Source of the DNA: Artemisia argyi
Taxonomy: Eukaryota; Streptophyta; Magnoliopsida; Asterales; Asteraceae
Direction of reading: 5' to 3'
DNA: 64,000 nucleotides
NCBI GenBank assembly: GCA_030686995.1
Contig: CM060698.1
Location: 141,565,106 to 141,629,105 of the forward strand
Numbering within the stretch: position 1 is the stretch's first letter; every line of letters starts with the position of its first letter. Of the stretch, positions 1 through 10,702 are shown in pieces. The translations under genes and the position numbers were made by a program. Below the pieces are notes generated by a model that was not told the DNA's origin, searched no databases, and saw nothing but the letters and a program-made list of their open reading frames with translations.

Positions 1-2035
1 CTGCTTGCAGTCAGTAGAAAGAGGTTCTTGAGCCATAGGATAAAGCAGAGTGAAGTTGGTGCAGACGTCAATAGCTTCATGTGATAAGAAATACTTGTCA
101 GGTTGATTGGTGCATGTTAATATGATATAATTTATGTATGATGGTGATTTCTTTTATAAATTGTATATGGTAGAACACCAGCAAAGACAACATGGAGACA
201 TGATGAGACTCGTAATTACGTGAATGTTGATATTGATACATGGCTGTTTTAAGAATTAATGTTACTTAGGTCATTGACTTTCATGATAGCATCGTTAATT
301 TACAATAATGGAATTTGGATGCATATTGATTCTCTCTCTATACATTAATTAGGGTCACCGGAACTAATGGATAGACTTTATTTCCAATATAAAAGGAAAG
401 CGTTAGAACCTTCAATACTTATTTAAATATATATAGTCAATATGGCTACTAGCCTACTAGTCGTTTTACGTTATTTATTTATTTATTTTATTTTTACCAT
501 ATCCGAATATAATTGTGTTTACCGCTGTAAATGCCGTAGATATAGATTTTCACATCACTTTATTTCCGCTTTAGTGACCTAACATTTCATACATATTAAA
601 TTTCGTGGATTGTTTGGATCCACCGCCTAAGTTAGTTGTTAACAAACAGAAGCCTCGTGAGAATTCTACTATATAGGAGTTGAGGTATAATTACCAAAAA
701 CACGTTTTAATTGAGATTGCTAATTTGTTGATGGAAATGTGTTTTGTGCGGATGGATGGATGTTATGATAATGTTTATTGTCATGGGCGGAGCTTGGTGG
801 CCCCCCTAGATAAAAAATTAGTAGTGTACTTTTCTTGCTATTTGTATGCTAAATTCTTATATTATACTTTTGGCCTCTCAATATACAAGAACTACCTTAA
901 TGGCCCTCCCAGAATTTATGTTGTGGCTCCGCCACTGCTTATTGTGGATGTATACTGAATGAAATGTTGGTTGACGAGATTGTAAACCTAAGGTTGTTTA
1001 TTGCTTTTTATAAGCTTTGACTCGTTTATGATATACTGCTGTCTGCTGATTTGCTTCACAATACTTAATATCAGACTATCACAATGAAAACGCTTAGTCT
1101 CAGTATTAGCATACATGTATTTAAGAGCTTCTTGAATTTGACACACTTGTCATCTTTTCGTAAGAGAGAGTATGTCTAAAGGTCCTTGACTTTCTTGATA
1201 GCGTAGTCACTTTACTTTTATTTTGGAATTTGGATGCATATCGACTCTCTCTATATTCCCTCATAAGTAGCCACAGGGAGTCAGGGACTAGAGGATACAG
1301 TATGTTCATTATGAAACGAAAAGCGTTGCAACCTTTAATACTTATTTAATTATATGTATAGGCGTTATGGCAACTTGGGGTTTTATACTTATATTTTTCT
1401 CTGTTACCATATTCTAATCTTAATTGTGCTTACCGCTGCAAATGTCGTTGATATAGATCTTCACATCACTTCATTTTTGCTTTAGTGAGCTAACATTTCA
1501 TGCCTATTAAAATAGAGTTGTTGGCAAATTATGAAATTAATCTTCTGTTTAAAGTAAGTTTGTAAAATAGGATCAACATAATTTGCTATCCGAATTCTGT
1601 ACTAGAAGCATCCTACTGCATTATTTGGAGCGCGAGGGGTTTTATACTTTCAGAGCAAGTAGGATTAAATCAATCCACATGGTGTGCAACTTTAGTTGCA
1701 ATAGAAATTGCTAGGTATGGTTTTTTTTGGTACTTGCAGTCAGTAGATCAATAGGTTCTTGAGGCATAGGATAAAGCAGACTGAAGTTGGTGCACAGGCG
1801 TCTACAGCCTTATTTGATAAGAAATACTAGTCAGGTTGAATGGTGCATGCTATGATTTATGAACGATGGTGAATTATTATTATTATTTTTTTAATTTTAA
1901 TTTTTATTATTATCATTATTTTTGTGTGTGTGTATAACTGTATATTATATGGTAGAACACCACCAAAGACAACCTGTAGACAAGATGAGACTAATTACGT
2001 GAAAGTTGAGATTGATGTATGGTTATTAAAAGTAT
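1..2035. repeat. Imperfect duplicated segments in a probable intron
   Basis: Two segments each occur twice. Segment a lies at 1-250 and 1731-2035 and shares the blocks cttgcagtcagtaga and ggtagaacacca. Segment b lies at about 265-600 and 1165-1512 and shares tggaatttggatgcatat and aatgtcgttgatatagat-like text. The copies differ by many substitutions and indels, including an ATT-rich expansion near 1870-1925 in the second a copy, so the duplication is old. No exon is recognisable here. The stretch lies upstream of the last exons of the SUMO-like gene and is probably one of its introns, but it could be upstream intergenic DNA. Confidence 0.6.
782..937. mobile_element. hAT-type MITE, 156 bp
   Basis: The right end reads, in reverse complement, CAGTGGCGGAGC, a terminal sequence I know from many plant repeats. 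The left end is the degenerate form catgggcggagc. Eight bases flank each side (tttattgt at 774-781, cttattgt at 938-945) and agree at seven of eight positions, the duplication length expected for hAT elements. The inner arms continue the symmetry (ggtggccccc against ggccctccca). There is no coding capacity; the open frame across this element is an artefact. Confidence 0.6.
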
Positions 2036-2623
2036 TATTTGAATTTAGAAATTAGGGATGAAAGAAACCACTAGGATGACAAAAATAACTGATTGCGAAG
2101 AAAGTAAATGATATTTACCTATAAGTTTGGATGCACATTTAGAAAACGTGGTGGGCATAGATATGCTGGAGATTATGTCTCTTGAAGGAGTTTACCTTTT
2201 TACAGACTCAAATTCGTTATTTAACTAATTTCCTGTATAAGGAAAGTTGTCTGTGTCAGATGATAGGTAGAAGGCACTTCTCAGGGCATCAATTTTTGTT
2301 ATCTAGTATTCTAGTTATATTTAGTGATTTTACTGTTTTGAGACTCAAATGCACTTTGTTTTTGTTCTTATTAGTTTGTATTTGGCTAAGGTCATTTTAA
2401 GTAAAGAGAATAGACAATCTTTTGGTAAAGCTATTTGTTAAATGTTGACATAATCATCTTATTGAGGCCATGTAGAACCAAACAGAAGTGTGTGACCATA
2501 TCTTGAGTTCTGGTTCCTAATTTTGACTATGGAGAAGTTTCCATTTTGTAGAGATTGGTCCAGTAAGCATTCACACTTCTGCTATTTCTGTTTCTTTTAA
2601 TTGGTTTATGTTTGTAATGATAG
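2036..2623. other. Non-coding, probable intron
   Basis: I see no exon, repeat or RNA gene here. The stretch ends in a T-rich run and an AG at 2622-2623 that serves as acceptor for the following exon. Confidence 0.5.
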
Positions 2624-3107
2624 GCGGAAGCAGCAGGAGTTACTTTCTATTACAGAATCAGCTAAAGCAATCGCGCAAGAAGATAATTTAAAAAGAGATC
2701 TTAAGTCTTCAATGGATTTCGCTTCTGAAAGTCCGGATGAGAAGCTATTAAAACCTGCTGCAGAAAGATCGAAGATTGTTATATCCATCCAAGACAAGGA
2801 TGGCCAGAAGCAGTTTCGTGTCTACACTGTAGGTTCTTTCATGCTTAAAAGATACAAACTGAATAGTACGATATGATGGATGTTTCTACTTTTATCATTT
2901 AGTATTATAGAGGATCTCACCCTTTTCCCATTTTTGTAGGATGATAAGTTTGAGAGGCTATTCAAAATGTATGCTGACAAAGCAAAGCTTAAGGTGGAAA
3001 ACTTAGTATTTTGCTTTGATGGGGATAAAGTTGACCCCACAGCTACTCCTAGCAGTCTCGAGTTGGAAGATAATGACATGATTGAGGTCAATGTAAAGTC
3101 AAGTTGA
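2624..3107 (+). CDS. SUMO-like (Rad60-SLD type) domain protein, last two exons
   Basis: Two exons, 2624-2828 and 2940-3107, are joined by a 111-base GT-AG intron (gtaggt donor, tttttgtag acceptor). They encode the last 123 residues, ending at TGA 3105-3107. The first exon enters mid-codon, so upstream exons lie outside the window or are not recognisable. The piece starts with a charged helix (RKQQELLSI), then a Ser/Glu/Pro linker, then a ubiquitin-like fold: strand KIVISIQDKDG, helix DDKFERLFKMYADKA, strand LVFCFDGDKV, and the ending EDNDMIEV. The FDGD and DMIEV signatures are typical of the SUMO-like domains of Rad60/NIP45-type proteins and of plant ubiquitin-superfamily proteins of this kind. 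No C-terminal diglycine is present, so conjugation like SUMO is not expected. Such domains are thought to bind the SUMO pathway in DNA repair; the role here is inferred from the family. Confidence 0.85.
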
Positions 3108-4046
3108 CCCAGTTACCTAAACGTCATCTCTTGTAGGTATGCTTATTAAGTTTGCGTTCTCATATATGTTTGTGCTATTTGTCTATTTTTTTCCCCTTTG
3201 AATAATTGATATGTAGCTAGTTCTTAGATAACTGCTAGTCTTACGCCCTGAGTTCGTTACAGAAGGTAACATAGTTAAGATTCAAGCTAAATCGAATCAA
3301 CCCCTCTCTTTAAAGAAACACCTTCAAAAGACTTTGAGTAGAAGCGCTGTTATAATCCACCTTTATTTGATCTGATCAGACATGATTATGTCTTTTTACC
3401 CTTATTCAAGTGTTATTTGCTAACATTTGACTTATAGTCAGACTTTTCTTCAGTTAGATGCTCATTTGGATTTGTGAAAAAAAAAAAAAAAAAAGATGCT
3501 CATTTGGATGGTTCAGTTTTCATGGGGAGGGCGGGAATTTGCGTCTTCGCATTGATACTTGTTATCCCATGAATCTTAGTTCACGAATTCGTATTATTTT
3601 ATTACGTATATTATGCTATGCTGTATCAAAACGTCAACTGCCTCTTCAGTCACCTAATGGTAGTACAGTTGTGAGTTTTGACTTCACTGTCGAATAGCCA
3701 ATCTGTTTCTGAGATAAAGATACATAAGGATACAGTATGACTAGAGTCCTCAACTTATTTGCAAGATTGAAATCAACCCATTTTTTATCTCTTGCTCCCA
3801 GAGCATGTTTACCTGATCTTAAAGCATCAATATATTTTACTATACACAATTAATTATGCATCATATATTAAAATTAGCCAAAAATTTTCTTGTGGATGGT
3901 TGAACTAAACCATGTGCGGGATTGACTTGCAGTTTTGGATGGCTTGGCTCCCATCCCTCCTCATATTATAGGCTCATAATATCACGTTTAAACCAAAAAC
4001 AAAGCACCTCAACTACATGAATAACTTATATGCATCAACTACAACT

Positions 4047-4383
4047 AGGGCTGAGCAAACGGACCGGATGGACCGGACCGACCGACAAAACCGACCGGAC
4101 CGAGACCGACCGGACCGGACCGACCACATTCGGTCCGGTCCTCGGTCTAAGCTTTTTGCCAAATTCGGTCCTCTGTCCGGTCGGTCCGGTCCGGACCGAC
4201 CAAAAACCCGAAAAAACTTGCCTAATTGGACCGGACCGACCGAAGACCGACCGGACCAGACCGGACCGAGACCGGACCGACCATATTCGGTCCGGTCTCG
4301 GTCTATGGTTTTTCCGGTTCTCGGTCCTCGGTCCGGTCCGGTCTTGGTCGGTCCGGTCCGGTTTTCGCCCGATGCTCAGCCCT
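4047..4383. mobile_element. GGACCG-rich foldback element with 10-base target duplication
   Basis: Perfect 11-base terminal inverted repeats (agggctgagca at 4047-4057, tgctcagccct at 4373-4383) are flanked by a perfect 10-base duplication, aactacaact, at 4037-4046 and 4384-4393. The interior is built almost wholly from cggacc and its complement ggtccg. It forms two successive modules, each running from a ggaccg-rich left arm to a ggtccg-rich right arm, so each can fold on itself. The target-site length suits a Mutator-like element. Three overlapping open frames across it (Asp-Arg-Pro repeats) follow from the hexamer and are not genes. Confidence 0.8.
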
Positions 4384-4695
4384 AACTACAACTGTAAACC
4401 TTTACACTTTGATTTTCCAATAAAAGCACCATGTGTCACCCTGGCAGGTTAAGAAATGGAAAAACTTCAATACTAAGCTGATGATTGATTTGTTATGGGT
4501 AGGCAACAGTAGTGATATGATAACAAGGTAGCTGTATCGTACATTAGATAGAACAGTAGTTTATGACTGATTTGCTTGCGTTTAGATCACTTCACTTGAT
4601 ATAGTAAATTGGTCATACTAGTTATATGAGATCACCATAGAATTTGATCACTAAACCTTGATGGTATCTTTTTTTTTTTTTTTTTTTTTTTACAT

Positions 4696-4716
4696 GAGAA
4701 ATGCTATGTCCACATA

Positions 4717-4762
<46 letters not shown>

Positions 4763-4911
4763 CACACACAAAATGACATGTATGTGTGTTATTGGTGTTT
4801 ATCACTCTCATTTTATCTCTCCTATTTTATTGACCTATGATATGTAAGTATGTAACCAACTCAATTGTGTGGAATTTTTTTTGTGAACTTTGAGTGGACA
4901 TAGCATCTCTC
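4696..4911. mobile_element. Mutator-type MITE, 216 bp
   Basis: The ends are GAGAAATGCTATGTCCAC and, in reverse complement, GAGAGATGCTATGTCCAC: 18 bases with one difference. A perfect 9-base duplication tttttacat flanks the element at 4687-4695 and 4912-4920, the length typical of Mutator-like elements. The interior has an A-run followed by a CA repeat. It is non-coding. Confidence 0.8.
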
Positions 4912-5320
4912 TTTTTACATTGATGATCAATCTGTTATACTTACTTTTAACCTTCTATAATGTAGTCAATGTAGTGTGTGTCTGTGTAACGCAGTGAGGC
5001 CATGTGCTTATTCGTAACCGCAACCCTTTCAATTTACATTTTCACCATTTAATTTTATCTTATTCTGTTTCTGTCACATCAGGTCGGAGTTCGTGGATAC
5101 TTTCTTTTATGTGCAATTGTGCAAACGTTTTTGTTGTGGATCTTGCTGTTATGATCTGAATTAGTTTTTGCTGGATATTTCTTTTGTTACAACTTGCACC
5201 TTTCTCTCAATTGTATAGTGGCGAAATGCTCTTTTTGGAATGTACAAAGTCATAAACCACCTTTGTTATGGAAGATAACTCATGTAATTTGAATGTTGCC
5301 TTTTATTTTATTGCCAGTCT

Positions 5321-6188
5321 TTTAGTCAGGTGCTGCTACGATGGTTAGAAATCTAACCTAGTTGAATGGTCACTTGGTAAACGAATCTTGGAAAACCATT
5401 GTTCGAAATTATAGAAAACTGTAAATTTATTGTGTTAGAAAATGATAGAAATTTTTTTTAACATTGTTCTTAAAATATTTTCTGCCAAAACATGGGCAGA
5501 TTTGAAAGGAAACAAAACTATACTCTATACTATTAACATGGAACATAACAGAAGCATTTTTTTCCCCTCTCTTCTTTAACCATTATTTCTATGCGCACCT
5601 AATAAAAACTCTAGAACCCAACGTTAATCTTGCTTCTAGCCGGTTTAGTAATTATGTCTTGCCTTTTAAGGTAAAAAATGTGATTTCGATTATTAATTTG
5701 TCAAACACTTTCTTCAATATTGATGGAATGTTTTGTTGTAAAAGTATGTTTACTCTTCTTCGGATGTATATCAAACTGTAGAAGTGCAAATAAATACAGA
5801 TAAAGGTTGAAAATCCTTTTGCTAATAAGTCGTTTTCCAAAAAAGGAAAAGCAAATTTAGGTGGCGTAATTTATAAACTCGAGGTTAAAAGCCATGTGAA
5901 ATCCTGAACAAACAACTTTAAAAGCTTTTGCAATAAAATCAAAGAGCAAATTTCAAATAGATCAAAGATTAGTAAAAGAAAACTCATTTTCGTTATTTCA
6001 CCGGGTATAAACCTTTTACAAAAAAAAACTCATTTTAGAACAGTCATGCTACACCAATATAGTGTGTGACTCGACTAATTTTTTAACACATGACTAAAAA
6101 ACATATTTAGCTGTTTGAGTTTTTTCTAGACCGACATTTATAATTTTTGCTAAACTGTATTTTTTGTGCGGCTACTTTAGTTTTTTTG

Positions 6189-6233
<45 letters not shown>

Positions 6234-6690
6234 GTTATTTATTTATTTATTTAATTAAGGAGAAAAAGTTGTCGCACATAAAATAAGGTCAAGCAAAAAA
6301 CATAGCGGTCGGTCTAGCAAAAACTCCAACAACCTAATATATATATTTTGACACGTGTAAAAAAAAAAAAAATTAGTAGAATCACACAGTCTATTAGTCT
6401 AATCAGATCATTTTTGTAAATAGTTTTTTTCTAATGCTTGATATTACTTTGCAAAAAGTGACATTTTTGGAATGAGAAATGATTTAAAAACCAAAAATTG
6501 TGCCTATTATTGTGCTTAAATTGAAGTGGTACTGGTATATTGATTTTTGAAAATGCGTCTCTGCTTTTTCCAACAAGATGATGACACAAAAATTAGACAT
6601 AACATCAAACATACCAGTTAGTCATGTCAATCAGTGACCTTTTGAATTTGAAGAAAATCAAATACAGTATCCAAGTTTAAGAAAGAAAAA
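5321..6690. other. AT-rich intergenic DNA
   Basis: No gene is seen. It includes an uninterrupted A-run of 41 bases at 6189-6229 followed by ATTT repeats. The only longer open frame (minus strand, near 5652-5840) has no recognisable domain. Confidence 0.5.
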
Positions 6691-6696
6691 AAAAGA

Positions 6697-6965
6697 ATAA
6701 ATTACAAAAATAGTTTTTGTAGTTTGGTCAAATTGCAGTTTTCATCCTTAACTTTTTAAAAATGCAGGCATCGTCCCGAACTTTGGGTTGCAGTTTTCGC
6801 CCGTATTCAAAGTAAAATGACTAAAATACCCTTGTCAAAAACTGCAACCGAGGTACGAAAATTGCAACCGAAAGTTTATCACATAAACAGTGCTTGCACT
6901 TTTGAAAGGTTAGAGACGAAATGTGGCCAAATTACAAGTACAACTTTTGCAATTTACTTAAGAAA
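6697..6965. repeat. Possible degenerate MITE
   Basis: The left edge (taaattacaaaaatag) and the right edge (in reverse complement taagtaaattgcaaaag) are approximately inverted. The inside repeats ttgcagttttc and gcaaccga motifs. The flanks are A-rich, so a target duplication cannot be read. Confidence 0.3.
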
Positions 6966-7083
6966 AAAAAAAAAAAAAAAAAAGTTCTTTTGGGCTTTTA
7001 GTTTCTTTTTACGCGTTTTCTTACTAGGGCATCTCTTCACTTTTGACCACGGAGTATTTACCCTTCACACCTATACCCACGCC

Positions 7084-7090
7084 TACAAAA
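7084..7090 (+). promoter_or_regulatory. Degenerate TATA element upstream of hairpin 1
   Basis: The text cctacaaaagtc occupies the place of cctataaaagtc in the sister copies at 25280 and 33861. It lies about 125 bases before hairpin 1. One substitution (TATA to TACA) may weaken it. Confidence 0.35.
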
Positions 7091-7214
7091 GTCTTTGTAG
7101 AACCCTAATTCACATCATCCACTACTTTTTTATTCTCTTCTTCATCTCTGTTTGTTTCTTTCTCTTACTTTTTCAATCCTTAAATATGATTTGAATCTGG
7201 GAAAGATGGGAGAC

Positions 7215-7361
7215 AAGGGATTGGGAGATAAGTTTGAGGGAGCTGTTGTAACAGATGTTTTGGAACAAATTAACCTCGTTATTCATAATTAATTTAATGT
7301 TAATGTTTGTTCCGAGAACGTCTGTTACAACTTTTTCCTTGATCTATCGCCCACTCCCTTC
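7215..7361 (+). ncRNA. Long hairpin 1, candidate microRNA precursor
   Basis: The 5' arm (7215-7271) and 3' arm (7304-7361) pair over about 57 bases around a loop of about 31. The base of the stem is aagggattgggagata against tatcgcccactccctt. The loop-proximal part pairs gttgtaacaga with tctgttacaac without a break, and ggaacaaa closes on tttgttcc. The remaining mismatches are mostly G-U wobbles. The transcript would be plus strand, by analogy with copies that have a clean TATA box upstream. Immediately 3' is cttatgctgcag, shared with hairpins 3 and 5, perhaps an acceptor of a spliced primary transcript. The loop side resembles hairpin 3 most. The miRNA family is not recognised, and no small-RNA evidence is available here. 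Confidence 0.6.
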
Positions 7362-7988
7362 TTTTTCTTATGCTGCAGTTGCAACATATAACAAAATATA
7401 CGGTAAGTTCAACCGGTTCGACCGCCGGGTCAACCCGGTTTTATGCAATACACATGTCTGGACACCCATTTTTCTGCCGTACAAACACTATTTTTGCTGT
7501 GAAAATCAGCATAAATCTTGTGTCTAAACACTAGTTTTGACCCGTTTTTGTTTCGGACGGGTCAAACCGGGTTTCAAAACATTTATTAAAAGTTGTATAC
7601 TTATGTTTCTGTATTGTTGTTTTACATTTAGCTCATTAGTTTAGGTTGGTATTTATGTAAGTGTGGCCCTTTTCGATTTAGTGAGCTTGAACAGACCCTC
7701 AGGCACCAATCAAGTGAATGCTAAACTACAAATCCAAGAAGCTTCCAACTAGTTTTGTTTTTTGAACAAAGCTTCTGATTAGTCGAATGAAAATTTATGG
7801 CCTGAAAGAGCACCAATCAAGCTCCGCCATTTCTTTTAAGACAATCCATTGAGCAAAGTATTTGCTTTTACCACACAACTTCTTTGAGCTTCACCATCAC
7901 ACTATCAACTAACAACAAACAACAGGACCCAAATGAAGTTGAAGAATATAAGTGTAAAGGCATTTGTCACTGAAAATATATTAAAAGT
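7362..7988 (+). repeat. Downstream tail of hairpin unit 1 and module M1
   Basis: From about 7600 the text matches the tails of hairpins 3 and 5 (tattgttgttttacattt, cagaccctcaggcacca). From 7780 it matches 27781-28016 (gcctgaaagagcaccaatc, tttgagcttcaccatcac). About 190 bases near 7400-7580 (ggttcgaccgccgggtcaac and a related copy) are absent from sister tails and look like an insertion. The module is cut at 7988 by the gypsy element. Confidence 0.6.
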
Positions 7989-10668
7989 TGTCACACCCCG
8001 CAAAAGCGGAAATTCGAGGTGTAACGAGAAATGGAATCGTCATAACACATGGTAATAACAATAGAGAATGTACTAAATGATCAAACAAACAAATGTCATG
8101 ACGACTCCTGAACAAGCATGGAACTTGTGTCAAGGATAGTCGAAACATAACAACATAATCATATAATATCAAAGAATCTCCCAAAACGGGTAAGAATACA
8201 CCAAACAAAGTCATAACATCCAAACTAGAAATCAAGTCTCCAAAAGCCATAATACACCATAATGATAAATGCCTAAGGTCTCTTGCTAAACCATGCAAGT
8301 GTTCACTCCTTAAGCAGTCTTATTCTCTTCACCTGAAAATGATACTCGAAAATGTCAACATAATGTTGGTGAGTTCGTAGGTTTAAAGTAACCATAGTTT
8401 GCCATGCATAAGTGTTTAGGACAAGTGTGCATGTAATGAAATAGCATAGGGCAAGTAGCACAATATGAATCCTCCCAAATAACCAGCATAACACTCTTCA
8501 TCTCCGAAAATGAGTATAACATGCAAGCCTACCAGCTGGAGCTAATACATGAGATAAGATCACACAGATATATGTCAAGTGGAAATGAATCCATGACATG
8601 AGATCACACAGATAAGATCACACAGATAACATTACTAATGCACCTAGCATAATCATAAGCACACAACTTGTCCAAATAAAATAAGAGATTTAGCACAGCA
8701 TAAAATAGATTTGAGTATCATTCTCCCTCAAGGAAAGCATAAGTAAAATGGGGCCACGAAAACTCACCTTGCAACCAGAAAGACAATTGCCAAATCCCAA
8801 TAAATCACAAGGAATAAACAACAGAATCTCGGCTACTCTTCCTTCAGTGGATCTACACAATTTAGGTATCACTTATTACTTAATAATCCATTATTAGGTT
8901 TATTACACTTTAAAGTTTTTTACTAATTTATTAACTTTCTATATTACTAACTTCAGTATTTAGTAAATTCCCCGAATTAGTAACTTTGATGCTTTAAGGT
9001 TATAAATGACAACTAAATAAACTTAATAGTTTAATATGATCAATATTATAGTTTAGAGTTGATTTATCAATTTAGTAAAGTTTAGGGTCTAAAATGTAAA
9101 TTATCAAAATTAAATATTAAAAAGTCAAATAAAATTATTTTAAACTTTATTTTAATAATTTAATATTAAGATAATAATTTTGGACCCGTCATTTATAATT
9201 TTATATAATTTGTTAACGTACCTACGATGTTAATATTTATACCGCGACGACCAAAGATTTTATAAAATCATGTACGGCTTGTTTATAACACGACATCGGT
9301 TCACTTCATCCATATACACACGACATTCTTTTTAGTTATTGAAATAAGCCGAACAAACACCTCTTTGTTAATTAAATAAGCCGAGGCAACACATCTTTTG
9401 TGAATGAGAAATAAGCCGAAATATGTATCCTTTGTGACTGAAAACATGTCAAACCAAATATCTTTTTTTTTTAACCACCTTGTCCCTTTCTAAAACAGTT
9501 AGTGTACACACAATTTATACCATATAACATACTACAATATGCATGCAAGTTTTAAACCCACGTCACTGAAACACCTCATGTTCCATGCATAAAGTTGAGA
9601 CATTCTTATATACATATATACATATTCATAAGCATGAATTCACCATCTTTTTATCACGTTTATTACAGGTTCTAATTCGTATTCTTAGACCCACCTCGTA
9701 TTCATGTTCGAATGAAAATAACCAAGAAATATATCAAACGTATTCGAAACGCAAAACCGAATAGAGCTAGAGATCGACCATGTTATACATTTCGTTATTT
9801 CATGTGACCAGAACTTTTATGCCATAACACGTTCATATTCATTTTAACAATCAGATTAGTTTCAAAATTTCATGTTATATATACGTCTATATGATCAGTT
9901 TCATGTCGCGAAGCAAAAGAAGGATGAAGGTAGCTTATACCTTGGGTCGGAATGATGAGCGAAACGAGAACCAAAGAACCCAAAAACAGAACCTTATTCG
10001 AACAAACACGAGAACCCTCGAATAAAACCACACGAACAACCTAACGAATAACCCCGCGATCACACCAAGTTACCACGATCACCCTCGCGATCACACCCTT
10101 ATTTCGAACTATAATCTGCTATCTTTCTTTAGAGGATTTAGGACATTATAGGACGTAGAATGACTGTGTGTGTGAGGGAATTGTTTAGATCCGTATAATG
10201 TGAAGAGATGGAGAGGTCATTGTGTTATATAACTGTTTTTGTGACCTATTCTCCAACGTGAGTTGAGATAAAAACGGGATTACATGGGACTGAGTTTTGG
10301 TGAAGTTTTTAAATTGTTAGGTACATTGAACTTGTACTTTACGGATTATAGGTCGGTTTGAAATATGCATGCACACCTATATTGTGCTTAAGATGTGGAT
10401 AAATATTTAAAATATATATAATTGTAAAATTTAAGCTTAAATTTAGAAGCCTAGTGTATAGAACATGTAGTGTTTATTTCGTAGTATCTTTTGTTCGAAC
10501 ATTTAAGTTATAATAGTCTAAAACTCGGATGAATACTAAAGTTACTTGAGTACGTTTTATGTTTGTTACGTTAAGGCTTGAAAAGTAAGATGTGACTTAA
10601 AGAACTTAGGTATAGATAAATGCTAGATCAGATAGGGATTAACTAACCGGAATGTAAGGGTTCTCACA
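7989..10668 (-). repeat. 3' LTR of the gypsy element
   Basis: This 2,680 base LTR nearly matches 15754-18435. It contains short tandem copies of gatcacacagata (near 8553-8630) and a dyad ccgcaaaagcgg at its right-reading start. On the minus strand it follows a weak polypurine stretch just inside 10669-10690. Short open frames within it occur twice because the LTR does; none has a domain. Confidence 0.95.
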
Positions 10669-10702
10669 GTATCATCCCGTTAGAAGAATTTCGTCCCGAA
10701 AT

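Larger units (their letters stand above)
3108..5320 (+). other. Probable 3' UTR with a long intron
   Basis: After the stop codon a good donor (ttgtag|gtatgc, cut after 3136) is followed far downstream by a T-rich acceptor (cacatcag, AG at 5081-5082). The text 5083-5320 looks like a 3' UTR tail, with T-rich and TGTAATTTGAATG-like sequence. If right, the intron of about 1.95 kb holds the two mobile elements at 4047-4383 and 4696-4911, an A-run at 3477-3494, a T-run at 4669-4691 and an A-run/CA repeat at 4722-4770. This is a splice-site reading only, with no protein evidence, and could be wrong. Confidence 0.35.

Noticed and set aside
4017..4452. Asp-Arg-Pro/Gly-rich open frames, 65-140 codons
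   Set aside because: They are a reading of the cggacc hexamer inside a foldback element; all overlapping frames are open for the same reason.
7255..7527. 90-codon frame beginning inside hairpin 1
   Set aside because: It follows the 3' arm of the hairpin; not conserved in the other five hairpin copies.
7981..8872. Short minus-strand frames repeated at 15728-16637
   Set aside because: They are duplicated only because they are in the LTRs; no domain and no coding pattern.
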